Source: Betaproteobacteria bacterium (GTDB taxonomy: Bacteria > Pseudomonadota > Gammaproteobacteria > Burkholderiales > Rhodocyclaceae). Taken from it: a stretch of 57,570 nucleotides of DNA. Positions 32,630 to 41,319 of this stretch are shown here, one piece after another (within the stretch, counting starts at the first letter, position 1; every line of letters starts with the position of its first letter). The position numbers and the translations under genes are program-made. Location: the NCBI GenBank assembly GCA_016208425.1, contig JACQYA010000064.1, positions 1-57,570 of the forward strand. The letters are read 5' to 3'. The notes below the pieces were generated by a model, which saw only the letters and a list, made by a program, of their open reading frames with translations, was not told the origin of the DNA and did no database searches.

Positions 32630-33559
32630 ATGATGGTCAATCACGGTGCCCGGCCGAAGAAAATCAGGCGCGCGGCTCTGCTCCTTGCCGCGCTCTCGTT
32701 GCTGGTCGTTGCGGTGAGCGCATACATGCGCCTCGACGGCGCCGGTCTGGGCTGTGCCGATTGGCCGGCGTGTTACGGGCAGTTGCTGGCCCGCGAACCC
32801 GGGGCGCCGCAGTTTTCGATAGTTCGCTTGATGCACCGCATCACGGCTTCCTCGGCTCTCGTGCTGGCTTGTTTCCTGGTCTGGATCTGTCTGCGGCCGC
32901 AACCTGTCCGGCCGGCAGCCGGCTACGCCACGCTGCTCCTGTTGCTGATGCTGGCGCTCTCGGCACTCGGCATCTGGAGCTCCGATCCGCGGCTGCCGCT
33001 GGTCGGCTTCATGAACATCGTCGGAGGTTTCGCGCTGCTTGGCTTGTCGTGGCGGGTGGTATTGGCTACCGGCGTTGCGCCGTCCCGGGAAACCTGGAAG
33101 CCACGGGGGTTTCTGCTGCTTCTAGGCGTGGCGGCCCTGGTGGCGACCGTGTTGCTGGGAGCGTGGATTGGCGCCAGCTACGCGGCCGTTGCTTGCCCTT
33201 CGGTACCGCATTGCGGCGGCATCTGGTTGCCGCCGGACGAGGGGTGGGCAGCTCTGGATACTCCGTTCGTCCGGTTGGTGAAAGCCGCCCTGCCGGGCGA
33301 CGCGGGCGGCGTAACGCTCAATCTTTTGCACCGCTATAGCGCCGCCGGCGCCGTGCTGTTGCTCGGCGCCGGCGGGGTACGGGCGCTGGCTCGCGATACG
33401 ACACGCGGCGCGGCGCGCGTCGTGCTGCTCCTGCTGGTCGTCGAACTGGGTCTCGGCGGACTGACGGTCGCCAGCGGTTTCGGCTTGGGGTTGGCGGTCG
33501 CTCACTGCGTGGGCGCGGCAGCCTTGCTGGCGTCCGTCGTGACGCTGCTGCGCAGATAG
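32630..33559 (+). CDS. COX15/CtaA-family heme A synthase, betaproteobacterial Cys-pair type
   Basis: A 309-residue, eight-helix protein. It has the Cys pairs of Bacillus/betaproteobacterial CtaA on the outer loops (GCADWPACYG and CPSVPHCGG) and heme His residues in LMHRITAS, NLLHRYSAAG and AVAHCVGAA. It belongs to the same superfamily as the preceding gene but is a different subtype, so this is not a simple recent duplication. Either both make heme A in different conditions or one has another heme-related role. The two genes form a tight operon. Confidence 0.88.
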   Translation: MMVNHGARPKKIRRAALLLAALSLLVVAVSAYMRLDGAGLGCADWPACYGQLLAREPGAPQFSIVRLMHRITASSALVLACFLVWICLRPQPVRPAAGYATLLLLLMLALSALGIWSSDPRLPLVGFMNIVGGFALLGLSWRVVLATGVAPSRETWKPRGFLLLLGVAALVATVLLGAWIGASYAAVACPSVPHCGGIWLPPDEGWAALDTPFVRLVKAALPGDAGGVTLNLLHRYSAAGAVLLLGAGGVRALARDTTRGAARVVLLLLVVELGLGGLTVASGFGLGLAVAHCVGAAALLASVVTLLRR

Positions 33560-33599
33560 CTCCCGCCGTAAGCGCTTGCCCGCCGAGCGGCTGAACCGG

Positions 33600-34079
33600 T
33601 CAGTGTTTGTGTTCGGGCATCGTCGGCGCGGTGCTCGTCAAGTCGCGCACTTCGGCCTTGACCGTTATCGTTTCGACGGTCTTGTCCCGGTGTTCGACCT
33701 TGAGGGTCAGCGGTACGGAACCGCCTTTCCCGAGCTGCTGTTTCAGACCCATCAGCATCACATGGTAGCCGCTCGGCCCGAGCTTCACCGGCTTGCCGGC
33801 GGGCAGGTCGAGTCTCGCGATGGCGCGCATTTTCATCACGCCGTTTTCCATCTTCATCTCGTGGATTTCGGTAATCCCGGCGACCGGACACGCCACGCCG
33901 ACCAGGGAAGCGCCGTTTTTGCTGGTGATTTCCATAAATGCGCCAGTCGCTTGCTGGCCGGAGACGGTGCCCCGTATCCACGGTGTGCCAATGTCGACAT
34001 CGGCGGCCAGCGCAACGCCCGCATACCAGGCAGAAACAGATAACAGCGAAAATAACGCCCGCGTCGAACCGGTTCGCAT
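33600..34079 (-). CDS. PCu(A)C copper chaperone
   Basis: A 159-residue periplasmic protein with a signal peptide (LFSLLSVSAWYAGVALAADV). The copper motif is visible as EIHEMKMENGVMKM and, about 20 residues on, GYHVMLM, fitting the H/M-x10-M-x21-H-x-M pattern of PCuAC. It delivers Cu(I), with SCO proteins, to oxidase CuA or CuB. ATG 34079 has AAGG upstream and begins the signal peptide. It is third in an operon after an SCO gene and a DUF1318 gene. Confidence 0.92.
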   Translation of the reverse strand: MRTGSTRALFSLLSVSAWYAGVALAADVDIGTPWIRGTVSGQQATGAFMEITSKNGASLVGVACPVAGITEIHEMKMENGVMKMRAIARLDLPAGKPVKLGPSGYHVMLMGLKQQLGKGGSVPLTLKVEHRDKTVETITVKAEVRDLTSTAPTMPEHKH

Positions 34080-34123
34080 CGCCTTCAAGCCGGGCTCCTT
34101 TTCGATTCGAAAATAAGACGAAA

Positions 34124-34549
34124 TCAAGGCTTCTGGCGCCAGACGCCTTGCGCGTCCTGTATCCACCAACCGGATTTGAACCGTTCCTTCCAGCGTTTGA
34201 CCTGGGCTTCCCGTACCGCCGGTTGAGCGACTTTGCCGCCGTGGGCTTCGGCGATGGCGAAAATCAAAGAATTACGGTCAGGATTCTCTTGATCGATGAG
34301 CTTTTCGGCAATTTGCCGTTGCACCAGCGTCAGCCTGCTGTCGTCGCGCATCCTGACCATGCCGTCGTCGCCCAGCCCGATCACGCCGGCCTCATAAAAA
34401 CGTACAAGCCTTGAAGAGCGCTGCGTCAGGGCGTGCTTGGCGACCATGATAGGGGGGGTTCCAAAGTCGAGGTTGATTTCGGAAGGGCTTGGCGGTGCAG
34501 CCAGTACAGGCAGAGCCGCAAAGGCCAGGAGCAGGACAAACAGTTTCAT
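34124..34549 (-). CDS. DUF1318 (YdbL-like) periplasmic protein
   Basis: A 141-residue exported protein with a signal peptide (KLFVLLLAFAALPVLA). The DUF1318/YdbL family pattern is seen in RFYEAGVIGLGDDGMVRMRD and the DQENPDRNSLIFAIA stretch, the usual EN-x-DR signature. Its biochemical role is unknown. It sits between an SCO and a PCuAC gene, so a copper or envelope role is possible. AGGAAAC precedes the ATG. Confidence 0.75.
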   Translation of the reverse strand: MKLFVLLLAFAALPVLAAPPSPSEINLDFGTPPIMVAKHALTQRSSRLVRFYEAGVIGLGDDGMVRMRDDSRLTLVQRQIAEKLIDQENPDRNSLIFAIAEAHGGKVAQPAVREAQVKRWKERFKSGWWIQDAQGVWRQKP

Positions 34550-34566
34550 GAAAGTTTCCTGGGGAA

Positions 34567-35148
34567 TTATCTGCCGTCGAGCAGCAGTTTGAGATCGGCG
34601 ACCACATTTTCCGGCAATTCGCCGTGACGCACCATAAGACGAAGCCGTCCCAGCGGATCGAAGACGTAGCTACCGGTGGAGTGATCGATGCTGTAGCTGC
34701 CCGGCGTGTTTCCCGGCTGCTTTGTATAGAATACCTTGAAGTCCTTCGCCAGCGCTGCGGTAGACGCTTCGTCGCCGCGCAGGCCGATGAAACTCGGGTG
34801 AAACAAGGGCACGTATTCGGCCAGCAACCGAGGGGTATCGTGGTCGGGATCCAGGGTGGCAAACAGCACCTGGACGCGGCCTGCGTCCGCACCGAGGCGG
34901 TTCATGGCTTCGCGCATCAGCGCCAGCGTCGTCGGGCAGACATCGGGGCATTGCGTGTAGCCGAAGAACAGCACGACTACCTTGCCCCGGAAATCGGCCA
35001 GTTGGCGCGGTTGGCCGTGGTGGTCGGCGAGATTGAACCCCTTGCCCCAATCAACGCCGCTGATGTCGGTGGACTGAAAACGGGGCGGCTCGGAACATCC
35101 GGCGGCCAGCACAACAAGGCATGTGGCGAGGATCGAAAGTAGCTTCAT
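34567..35148 (-). CDS. SCO1/SenC-family copper chaperone, lipoprotein
   Basis: A 193-residue lipoprotein (lipobox LAAGC, Cys18) with the SCO thioredoxin fold: copper motif CPDVCP, FFGYTQ before it and the third ligand His in YSIDHSTGSYV. It inserts copper into oxidase CuA centres and can act as a thiol reductase. It is first in the SCO / DUF1318 / PCuAC operon, behind an FNR-like sequence. This is the second SCO of the region and differs from the C-terminally anchored one at 26975. Confidence 0.93.
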   Translation of the reverse strand: MKLLSILATCLVVLAAGCSEPPRFQSTDISGVDWGKGFNLADHHGQPRQLADFRGKVVVLFFGYTQCPDVCPTTLALMREAMNRLGADAGRVQVLFATLDPDHDTPRLLAEYVPLFHPSFIGLRGDEASTAALAKDFKVFYTKQPGNTPGSYSIDHSTGSYVFDPLGRLRLMVRHGELPENVVADLKLLLDGR

Positions 35149-35214
35149 GGACGGGGGGCTTTACAGAAGTGACGCGAGTATACCCGCATTATCGGCAGCC
35201 TTCCGTCAGGGGCA

Positions 35215-35228
35215 TTGATGTAGGTTAA
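35215..35228 (-). promoter_or_regulatory. Weak FNR-like sequence upstream of SCO operon
   Basis: TTGAT-GTAG-GTTAA matches the FNR consensus at 8 of 10 positions, about 67 bases upstream of the SCO start. No clear -10 was found. It is listed because four FNR-like sites occur in this respiratory block. Confidence 0.3.
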
Positions 35229-35368
35229 TAATCCAGAACCGGTATCCGATCCCGCCGACACGATCCGACAGATGAATTTGATCGAAATTTCCGGTTGCCC
35301 CGCCGCGTGCCGGGAGTGACTTGTTTGCTCAGGCGTTATACTTCACTCTAACTATAGTGGAGAATTTC

Positions 35369-36505
35369 ATGGCCTTGGCACCCGAAAATGTCAGCATGGC
35401 GATGTTCTGCGATTTCGAGAACGTCGCGCTCGGCGTACGCGACGCGAAATACGAGAAATTTGACATCAAGCCTGTGCTGGAGCGCCTGCTGCTCAAGGGC
35501 AGCATCGTGGTCAAGAAAGCCTATTGCGACTGGGAGCGCTACAAGGGCTTCAAGGCGACGATGCACGAGGCCAATTTCGAGCTGATCGAAATCCCGCATG
35601 TGCGCCAGTCCGGCAAGAATTCGGCCGACATCCGCCTGGTCGTCGACGCGCTCGATCTGTGCTACACAAAGTCGCACGTAAACACTTTCGTTATCGTCAG
35701 CGGCGATTCGGATTTCTCGCCGCTTGTCTCCAAGCTGCGCGAGAACGCCAAATACGTGATCGGCGTCGGCGTCAAACAATCCACTTCCGATCTGCTGATC
35801 GCCAACTGCGACGAGTTCATTTTCTACGACGACCTGGTGCGCGAAAGCCAACGCACGGCAGCCAAACGGGACAAGCGCGACGGGCAACCCGCGGCGCGGC
35901 GCTCGCCGGAGGAGGAAACGCGGCGCAAGGAAGAACTGGAAGCGCGCAAGATGCAGGCCATCGAACTCGCGGTGGAAACTTTCGACGCGCTGGTGGCGGA
36001 ACGCGGCGACAGCGGCAAGATCTGGGCGTCGGTGCTGAAAGAAGCGATCAAACGGCGCAAACCGGATTTCAACGAGTCCTATTACGGTTTTCGCGCCTTC
36101 GGCAACCTGCTCGAAGAAGCGCAGGCGCGCGGTCTACTCGAATTCGGCAGGGACGAGAAATCCGGGGCTTATGTCTATCGCAGCAGTGCCGGCGCAATGC
36201 GTCGCGAACCGGTGGTCGAGGCGCCGGTTGCCGTCGGGTCTGCCGCGCCGCCCGAGGCTGTGCCGGAAGCCGGAATCGCCGCCGACATCACCGCAGAAAA
36301 GCCGGCGCCACGGCGCAAGGAACGCGGGCGCAAGCCGAAGGAAACACGTCCCGAAGAAGGCGCGCCGGGCGAAATCCAGCCGGCGGCTCCGCTTGCCGTT
36401 AGCCCAGCCGTTGCTCCGGTCGGAAGCGACGCAAAAACGGAGGACAAACCGGCCGCGCGCAGCCGCCGCCCGCGCAAGCCGAAGGCGGCGCCTGCAGCGG
36501 CATGA
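35369..36505 (+). CDS. NYN-domain nuclease-like protein with LOTUS/OST-HTH domain
   Basis: A 378-residue protein. Residues 10-150 are an NYN (LabA/DUF88, PIN-like) domain with acidic metal residues in FCDFENVA, SADIRLVVDALD and VSGDSDFSPL. Residues 200-275 fit an OST-HTH/LOTUS module (DSGKIWASVLKEAIKRRKPDF, then FGNLLEEAQARGLLEF). The C-terminal 100 residues are Ala/Pro/Lys/Arg-rich and probably disordered. The pairing suggests RNA binding and cleavage. GGAGAA precedes ATG 35369. It is common in proteobacteria but functionally unassigned. Confidence 0.85.
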   Translation: MALAPENVSMAMFCDFENVALGVRDAKYEKFDIKPVLERLLLKGSIVVKKAYCDWERYKGFKATMHEANFELIEIPHVRQSGKNSADIRLVVDALDLCYTKSHVNTFVIVSGDSDFSPLVSKLRENAKYVIGVGVKQSTSDLLIANCDEFIFYDDLVRESQRTAAKRDKRDGQPAARRSPEEETRRKEELEARKMQAIELAVETFDALVAERGDSGKIWASVLKEAIKRRKPDFNESYYGFRAFGNLLEEAQARGLLEFGRDEKSGAYVYRSSAGAMRREPVVEAPVAVGSAAPPEAVPEAGIAADITAEKPAPRRKERGRKPKETRPEEGAPGEIQPAAPLAVSPAVAPVGSDAKTEDKPAARSRRPRKPKAAPAAA

Positions 36506-36573
36506 TGCGCGGGCAAGAGCACCTTGTCGTGCTTGGGTGATGCGACCATGAGACCGCCTGGAGGGGACTGCTG

Positions 36574-37563
36574 GTGAAGCCGATTTCCGAACAAACCATT
36601 TTTGTCAGCATCGCGTCCTACTGCGATCCTTTGCTCACCTTTACGCTGAACAACGCCTATCACACTGCCGCCTTCCCGGAAAATCTCCATTTCGGCGTAG
36701 TCGATCAAAGCGCGTTCGAAGAACGCTTGTCGCATGACGCAGAGATTCCGTCGGCGCAGTTTAGCTACGTGCACATCGACCCGCGCGACGCGCGCGGCCC
36801 CTGTTGGGCGCGGTCGGTGGCGATGACGTTCTATGGCGGGCAGGACTGGTTTTTCCAGATCGATTCGCACATGTTGTTCGACCGGGGCTGGGATGAGCGC
36901 CTGGTCGCCGCAGCCATGCAATGCGCGGCGATAAACCCGAAATGTATTTTATCGAACTATCCGAATGCCTTCGAGATGATCGATAACCTGCCGAAGCCGA
37001 AACCGGTCACGCAACAGGTGCTGGCGCATGTGCTGGCGCGCGACGCGCAATTCGAGGAGGGGCATCCGGTGCTGAAATTCCAGGCGATCCCCGTTGCCAG
37101 AGACGCGCCCCTCGTCGGTTTCCATCTGGGCGCCGGCTGTCTGTTTGCGCGCGGGACGTTTGCCGAGGAAATCCCCTACGACCCGCACATCTATTTTCAC
37201 GGCGAGGAACAAAGCGTTGCGGCAAGAGCGTTTACCCATGGCTGGGACATCTTCCACGTTGGTGCGATGCCGGTCTACCATCTCTACGACACCGGCGGCA
37301 GCGACGCGCCCAGGGCGCGCCACTGGACGGAAGCGCACGACAAGCTGCGGCCCGTGCGCTGGTGGGATCTGGAGGCGGAGTCAAAGGCGCGCGTTCAGGC
37401 ACTGCTCTGCGACGGCAAGGATCTCGGTATTTACGGACTGGGGTCGCAGCGCTCGCTGGCGGACTACGCGCGATTCTGCGGCATTGACTACGCGGCAAAA
37501 AGCCTGGACGACAAGGCGCGCCAAGGACCGTGGGCCGTTGGGAGCAAACCGGCCGCAGCCTGA
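36574..37563 (+). CDS. GlcNAc-type glycosyltransferase (PF11397-like)
   Basis: A 329-residue protein with a GT-A-like fold. It begins IFVSIASYCDPLL, has RGPCWARSVAMTFYGGQDWFFQIDSHM (aromatic-rich stretch with a DSH metal motif in place of DxD) and IYFHGEEQSVAARAFTHGWDIFH near the C-terminus. This pattern matches the GlcNAc-transferase family related to the eukaryotic Skp1 enzyme (GT60). The acceptor in bacteria is unknown. GTG 36574 has a strong GGAGGGG site. It stands alone between the NYN gene and the convergent panD. Confidence 0.72.
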   Translation: MKPISEQTIFVSIASYCDPLLTFTLNNAYHTAAFPENLHFGVVDQSAFEERLSHDAEIPSAQFSYVHIDPRDARGPCWARSVAMTFYGGQDWFFQIDSHMLFDRGWDERLVAAAMQCAAINPKCILSNYPNAFEMIDNLPKPKPVTQQVLAHVLARDAQFEEGHPVLKFQAIPVARDAPLVGFHLGAGCLFARGTFAEEIPYDPHIYFHGEEQSVAARAFTHGWDIFHVGAMPVYHLYDTGGSDAPRARHWTEAHDKLRPVRWWDLEAESKARVQALLCDGKDLGIYGLGSQRSLADYARFCGIDYAAKSLDDKARQGPWAVGSKPAAA

Positions 37564-37587
37564 ACCGCAACCATATTGCGGGGCCGA

Positions 37588-37971
37588 TCAGGCGGCGACT
37601 TGCTTCGGGATGGCGTTGCCGCGACGGGTGATGCGGTTTTGCGAGTCGACGTAAATCAGCTCCGGAGCGTACCTGGACAGCTCGATTTCGTTGTACACGG
37701 CAAAGGTGGCGATGATGAGGATGTCGCCCGGCGCAGCGCGGCGGGCGGCCGAGCCGTTGACCGAGATGATGCCAGACCCGCGCTCGGCGCGCAGCGCGTA
37801 GGTCGTAAAACGCTCGCCGTTGTTCACGTTCCAGATGTCGATCTGCTCGTACTCGCGGATGTTGGCGGCGTCGAGCAGGTCTTCATCGATGGCGCACGAA
37901 CCTTCGTAATGAAGCTCGGCGTGCGTCGTCGTCACGCGGTGCAACTTCGACTTCAGCATCGTTCTCTGCAT
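37588..37971 (-). CDS. panD: Aspartate 1-decarboxylase
   Basis: A 127-residue pyruvoyl enzyme that makes beta-alanine for pantothenate. The self-cleavage site Gly-Ser is in HYEGSCAID, and the early Lys/His motif [16 protein letters not shown] matches the E. coli protein closely. It is the last gene of the panB-panC-panD series on the minus strand, separated from panC by about 90 bases. Confidence 0.97.
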   Translation of the reverse strand: MQRTMLKSKLHRVTTTHAELHYEGSCAIDEDLLDAANIREYEQIDIWNVNNGERFTTYALRAERGSGIISVNGSAARRAAPGDILIIATFAVYNEIELSRYAPELIYVDSQNRITRRGNAIPKQVAA

Positions 37972-38060
37972 GGATTCACCCGTGCAAGTAGAGTGGCGGG
38001 CAAGGCATCCGTGGGAAAGGCCTTGGTGGGATGGGCATTGTAACGGCTAATCGCCGCCTG

Positions 38061-38906
38061 TCAACGTTCATGTTGCACTGCCTGAATTTCAATGTTATCA
38101 AGGAGTCTCGGCTTCCCTAGGCGACTTGCTGCAAGCACTACCAGGACTGTGTTTCCCGGCTGTGGAACGCGCAGATCAACCTGTTGCCGCACTGCAACAT
38201 AATCGGTCTTCCAGCCATTCCTGCCGAGTTCGGCAACGGCTTCGCTTTCGAGTTTCGCGAAGTCGCGCCGACCATTGCGCACGGCATCCGAAATCCCGCG
38301 CAAAACGCGATGGAGGCGCGGTGCTTCCGCGCGTTCGGCGGGCGTCAGATAGCCGTTGCGCGACGATAGCGCGAGACCGTCGTCGGCCCGCACCGTTTCG
38401 CCGCCGACGATCTCGATCGGCAGCGCCAGTTGCCGCGTCATGTTGCGCAGAACCATCAGCTGCTGGTAATCCTTCTTGCCGAACAGCGCGACCTCCGGCC
38501 GCACGATGTTGAACAGTTTGAGGACGACGGTCGCCACGCCGCGAAAATGGCCGGGGCGGAACGCTCCTTCGAGCTGGCTTTGAATCTCTGGCGGGTCGAC
38601 GTAATACTGTTGCGTTTCCGGGTAAAGGTCGTTTTCCGCAGGCGCGAAGAGCAGGTCGACGCCGGCGGCGGACAGTTTCTCGCAATCTTCCGCAAATGTG
38701 CGCGGGTATTTGTCGAAATCCTCGCCCAGACCAAATTGCAGGCGGTTGACGAAAATGCTGGCGACCACCGTATCGCCCCGCGCGCGCGCTTGCGCCATCA
38801 GCGCGATATGACCCGCGTGCAGGTTGCCCATCGTCGGCACAAATACAATACCGCGCCTGTTGTTCAAGGCTGCGCGCAGGTCGGGAATAGCTGAATGAAT
38901 TTGCAT
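38061..38906 (-). CDS. panC: Pantoate-beta-alanine ligase
   Basis: A 281-residue cytoplasmic ligase joining pantoate and beta-alanine with ATP. Signature motifs are VPTMGNLHAGHIAL (HIGH-like), LFGKKDYQQL and LALSSRNGYL (KMSKS-like). ATG 38906 matches the usual N-terminus (MQIHSAIPDLR); an in-frame ATG seven codons upstream would overlap panB and is less likely. It lies 10 bases after panB. Confidence 0.96.
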   Translation of the reverse strand: MQIHSAIPDLRAALNNRRGIVFVPTMGNLHAGHIALMAQARARGDTVVASIFVNRLQFGLGEDFDKYPRTFAEDCEKLSAAGVDLLFAPAENDLYPETQQYYVDPPEIQSQLEGAFRPGHFRGVATVVLKLFNIVRPEVALFGKKDYQQLMVLRNMTRQLALPIEIVGGETVRADDGLALSSRNGYLTPAERAEAPRLHRVLRGISDAVRNGRRDFAKLESEAVAELGRNGWKTDYVAVRQQVDLRVPQPGNTVLVVLAASRLGKPRLLDNIEIQAVQHER

Positions 38907-38916
38907 GGGCTCGCGC

Positions 38917-39738
38917 TCAATAGCCATGTTCCGGAGCCGGGAAGCTGCCGTCCTTCACCGCCGCCACATAAGCGGCAACGGCTGCCGCGATAGACGGTTG
39001 GCCGGCCATGAAGTTCCGCACGAACCGGGCTTTCTTGCCCGGCGTCACGTCCAGCATGTCGTGCAGTACCAGCACCTGTCCCGAGCAGTCCTTGCCGGCG
39101 CCGATACCTATCGTCGGCAGGCCGGTTTCGCGGGTGACCCCGGCGGCCAGGTCGGCGGGAATCGCTTCGAGCAGCAGCATTGCCGCCCCGGCTGCGGCAT
39201 GCGCTTTGGCGTCGGCGAGCACGCGCGCGCCCGCATCGCCGCGCCCCTGCACGCGGTAGCCGCCCAGCGTGTGCACATATTGCGGCGTCAACCCGACGTG
39301 CGCCCAGACCGGGATGCCGCGCAGCGCCAGGAATGCCGTGGTTTCCGCCATCTCGGCGCCGCCCTCCAGCTTGACCATCTGCGCGCCGGCCGCCATCAGG
39401 CGCGCCGCGTTGCGGTAAGCCGCGGCCGGCGATTCCTGGTACGACGCCCAAGGCATGTCGGCCGCGATCAAGGCGCGGCGCGCGCCGCGCGCGACGGCGA
39501 CAGTGTGGTAAACGATATCGTCGACGGTGACCGGCAGCGTCGAGTCGTGCCCTTGCAGCACCATCCCCAGCGAGTCACCGATCAACAGCACGTCTACCGC
39601 AGCCGCATCGCACAGGCTGGCGAAGCTGGCGTCGTAACACGTCAATACCGAGATTTTTTCGCCGGCAGAGCGCATTCTGGCGAGGTCGAGTTGCGTCAGA
39701 CGGCGCGTGCTTGCGCTGGCGGAAGGATGTGAAGACAT
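38917..39738 (-). CDS. panB: 3-methyl-2-oxobutanoate hydroxymethyltransferase
   Basis: A 273-residue enzyme making ketopantoate from 2-oxoisovalerate and methylene-tetrahydrofolate. Typical motifs are [40 protein letters not shown] and the metal/substrate site VKLEGG. It starts the pan operon. The chemoreceptor gene upstream ends only 75 bases away but is functionally unrelated. Confidence 0.97.
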   Translation of the reverse strand: MSSHPSASASTRRLTQLDLARMRSAGEKISVLTCYDASFASLCDAAAVDVLLIGDSLGMVLQGHDSTLPVTVDDIVYHTVAVARGARRALIAADMPWASYQESPAAAYRNAARLMAAGAQMVKLEGGAEMAETTAFLALRGIPVWAHVGLTPQYVHTLGGYRVQGRGDAGARVLADAKAHAAAGAAMLLLEAIPADLAAGVTRETGLPTIGIGAGKDCSGQVLVLHDMLDVTPGKKARFVRNFMAGQPSIAAAVAAYVAAVKDGSFPAPEHGY

Positions 39739-39813
39739 GGCGCTCTCCCCGGTTGAAATACTTGCGGTATGCGTGCGTGGATCACTGTTGCCGGACGGGC
39801 GGCCGGATCGGGG

Positions 39814-40920
39814 TCAGATCGCTTCGGGCGAGTTCTCGCCATGCTGCGCCATCAGTTCCAGGTTCTGCAGAACGCCCATGCTGGCCTGCTCCATGAGCTC
39901 GATGGCGTCTACGCCGGCCGAGAAGTCGCCGGCATAAAATGTCTCGACGGCGGCGCGGCCCTGGCGGTGCACCTCGATGTGGGGCGCTTCCATCGCCCGG
40001 TAGCCTTCGAGCTTCGAGAAGCTCGCCTTGTCCTCGTCCTCGTAATACCACTTGCCCAGGCGGCAGCCGGTATGCGCGGCAAACTCGTCGGCGCCTTTTT
40101 GCGACAGGCCCATGAACGCTTGGTAGACCTCGAACTTGAACACCAGGTGGTCGATCTTCGCCAGTTCGACGAAGCTGCGCAGCGCCGCAACGGAAATCGC
40201 CTGTTCCATCGTCTTTGTCAGATCGCTGATCGCGCTGATCGTCGACGAAGCGTTTTGGCCCTGCGCGCTGAACGCCTCGGACTGTTCGGCGAGGTGGCCG
40301 ATATTCGTCTGGGCCGACGCGGTTTCGCCCTGGATGGCCGTCACCAGCTGCGAAATGTCGGCCGTCGCGTGCGTCGTGCGGTCGGCCAGCTTGCGCACCT
40401 CGTCGGCGACGACGGCAAACCCGCGCCCGGCTTCGCCGGCGCGGGCCGCTTCGATGGCCGCGTTGAGCGCCAAAAGGTTGGTCTGGTCGGCGATTTCCTT
40501 GATGAGGTTGACGATGCCGCCGATCCTTTGCGCGCTGGTTTGCAGGCCGGTGACCTTGTCCATGGCGTTGCGCGAGTCGGCCGCCAGACGGGTCAGTTCG
40601 TCGCTGATGCACTGCACGGTTTCCCTGCTGCCCGACGCCATCGCCGCCGTATGAACCGTGGCTTTCTTTTCGTCGCGCAGCCGGGCGGTGAGCTTGGCCA
40701 GCGTGCTTTGCGACTCGCCGAGCGATACCCGGTACGAGCGGAGAGACGCGAAGAGCTTCTGAAACTCCACGTTGTGGCTGTTTGCCGACCGCGCGTCGCG
40801 CCAGGCTTGTGTTGTCCCCGCTTCGGCGGCGCCCAGCCCGTCGCGCAACGCCGCGTTTTCCCGCTCAAGCTCGCCGATGCGCCGTTCCAGACCACGAATT
40901 TTTTCACCATTGCCGAACAT
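39814..40920 (-). CDS. Soluble methyl-accepting chemoreceptor with CZB domain
   Basis: A 368-residue chemoreceptor without membrane helices. Residues 1-75 are coiled coil; residues 80-245 form the signalling hairpin with the conserved tip [23 protein letters not shown] and [13 protein letters not shown]. The C-terminal 110 residues are a chemoreceptor zinc-binding (CZB) domain: a His in [19 protein letters not shown], and two His in PHIEVH. CZB domains bind zinc and can sense hypochlorous acid or zinc. AAGGG precedes the ATG. It may be cytoplasmic and respond to metal or redox state. Confidence 0.9.
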   Translation of the reverse strand: MFGNGEKIRGLERRIGELERENAALRDGLGAAEAGTTQAWRDARSANSHNVEFQKLFASLRSYRVSLGESQSTLAKLTARLRDEKKATVHTAAMASGSRETVQCISDELTRLAADSRNAMDKVTGLQTSAQRIGGIVNLIKEIADQTNLLALNAAIEAARAGEAGRGFAVVADEVRKLADRTTHATADISQLVTAIQGETASAQTNIGHLAEQSEAFSAQGQNASSTISAISDLTKTMEQAISVAALRSFVELAKIDHLVFKFEVYQAFMGLSQKGADEFAAHTGCRLGKWYYEDEDKASFSKLEGYRAMEAPHIEVHRQGRAAVETFYAGDFSAGVDAIELMEQASMGVLQNLELMAQHGENSPEAI

Positions 40921-40956
40921 CCCTTGTTTCTCCCGATAGACGGTGAATGAAGAAAA

Positions 40957-41319
40957 CTAGCTTCGGAAAACGAAGTAAACAGCGCCTAGGATACACAGGG
41001 ACGCCCACAGGTAGTCAAGTTTGAACGGTTGTTGCATGTAGAAAACGATAAAAGGAACAAAGACCGTCAGGGTAATCGCTTCCTGGAGAATCTTCAGTTG
41101 GGCGAGCGATAACCCGGTGCTTCCGATACGGTTGGCCGGAACCTGCAACAGATACTCGAAGAGCGCGATGCCCCAGGAAACCAGAGCCGCGATCCACCAC
41201 GGCCGGCCGTTCAGGTGCTTGAGGTGCGCGTACCAGGCGAAAGTCATGAAAACGTTGGAGGCGGAGAGCAGCAGCACCGTTTGCCAGAGAACCGGAAAGT
41301 CTGAAAGGGGGAAGCGCAT
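40957..41319 (-). CDS. DUF486 / DMT-like small membrane protein
   Basis: A 120-residue protein with four hydrophobic helices. Motifs TFAWYAHLKHL and WGIALFEYLLQVPANRIG are those of the DUF486 family, distantly related to small drug/metabolite transporters. Its start ATG overlaps the folK stop by one base (TGATG), so it is translationally coupled to folK. Substrate unknown. Confidence 0.82.
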   Translation of the reverse strand: MRFPLSDFPVLWQTVLLLSASNVFMTFAWYAHLKHLNGRPWWIAALVSWGIALFEYLLQVPANRIGSTGLSLAQLKILQEAITLTVFVPFIVFYMQQPFKLDYLWASLCILGAVYFVFRS

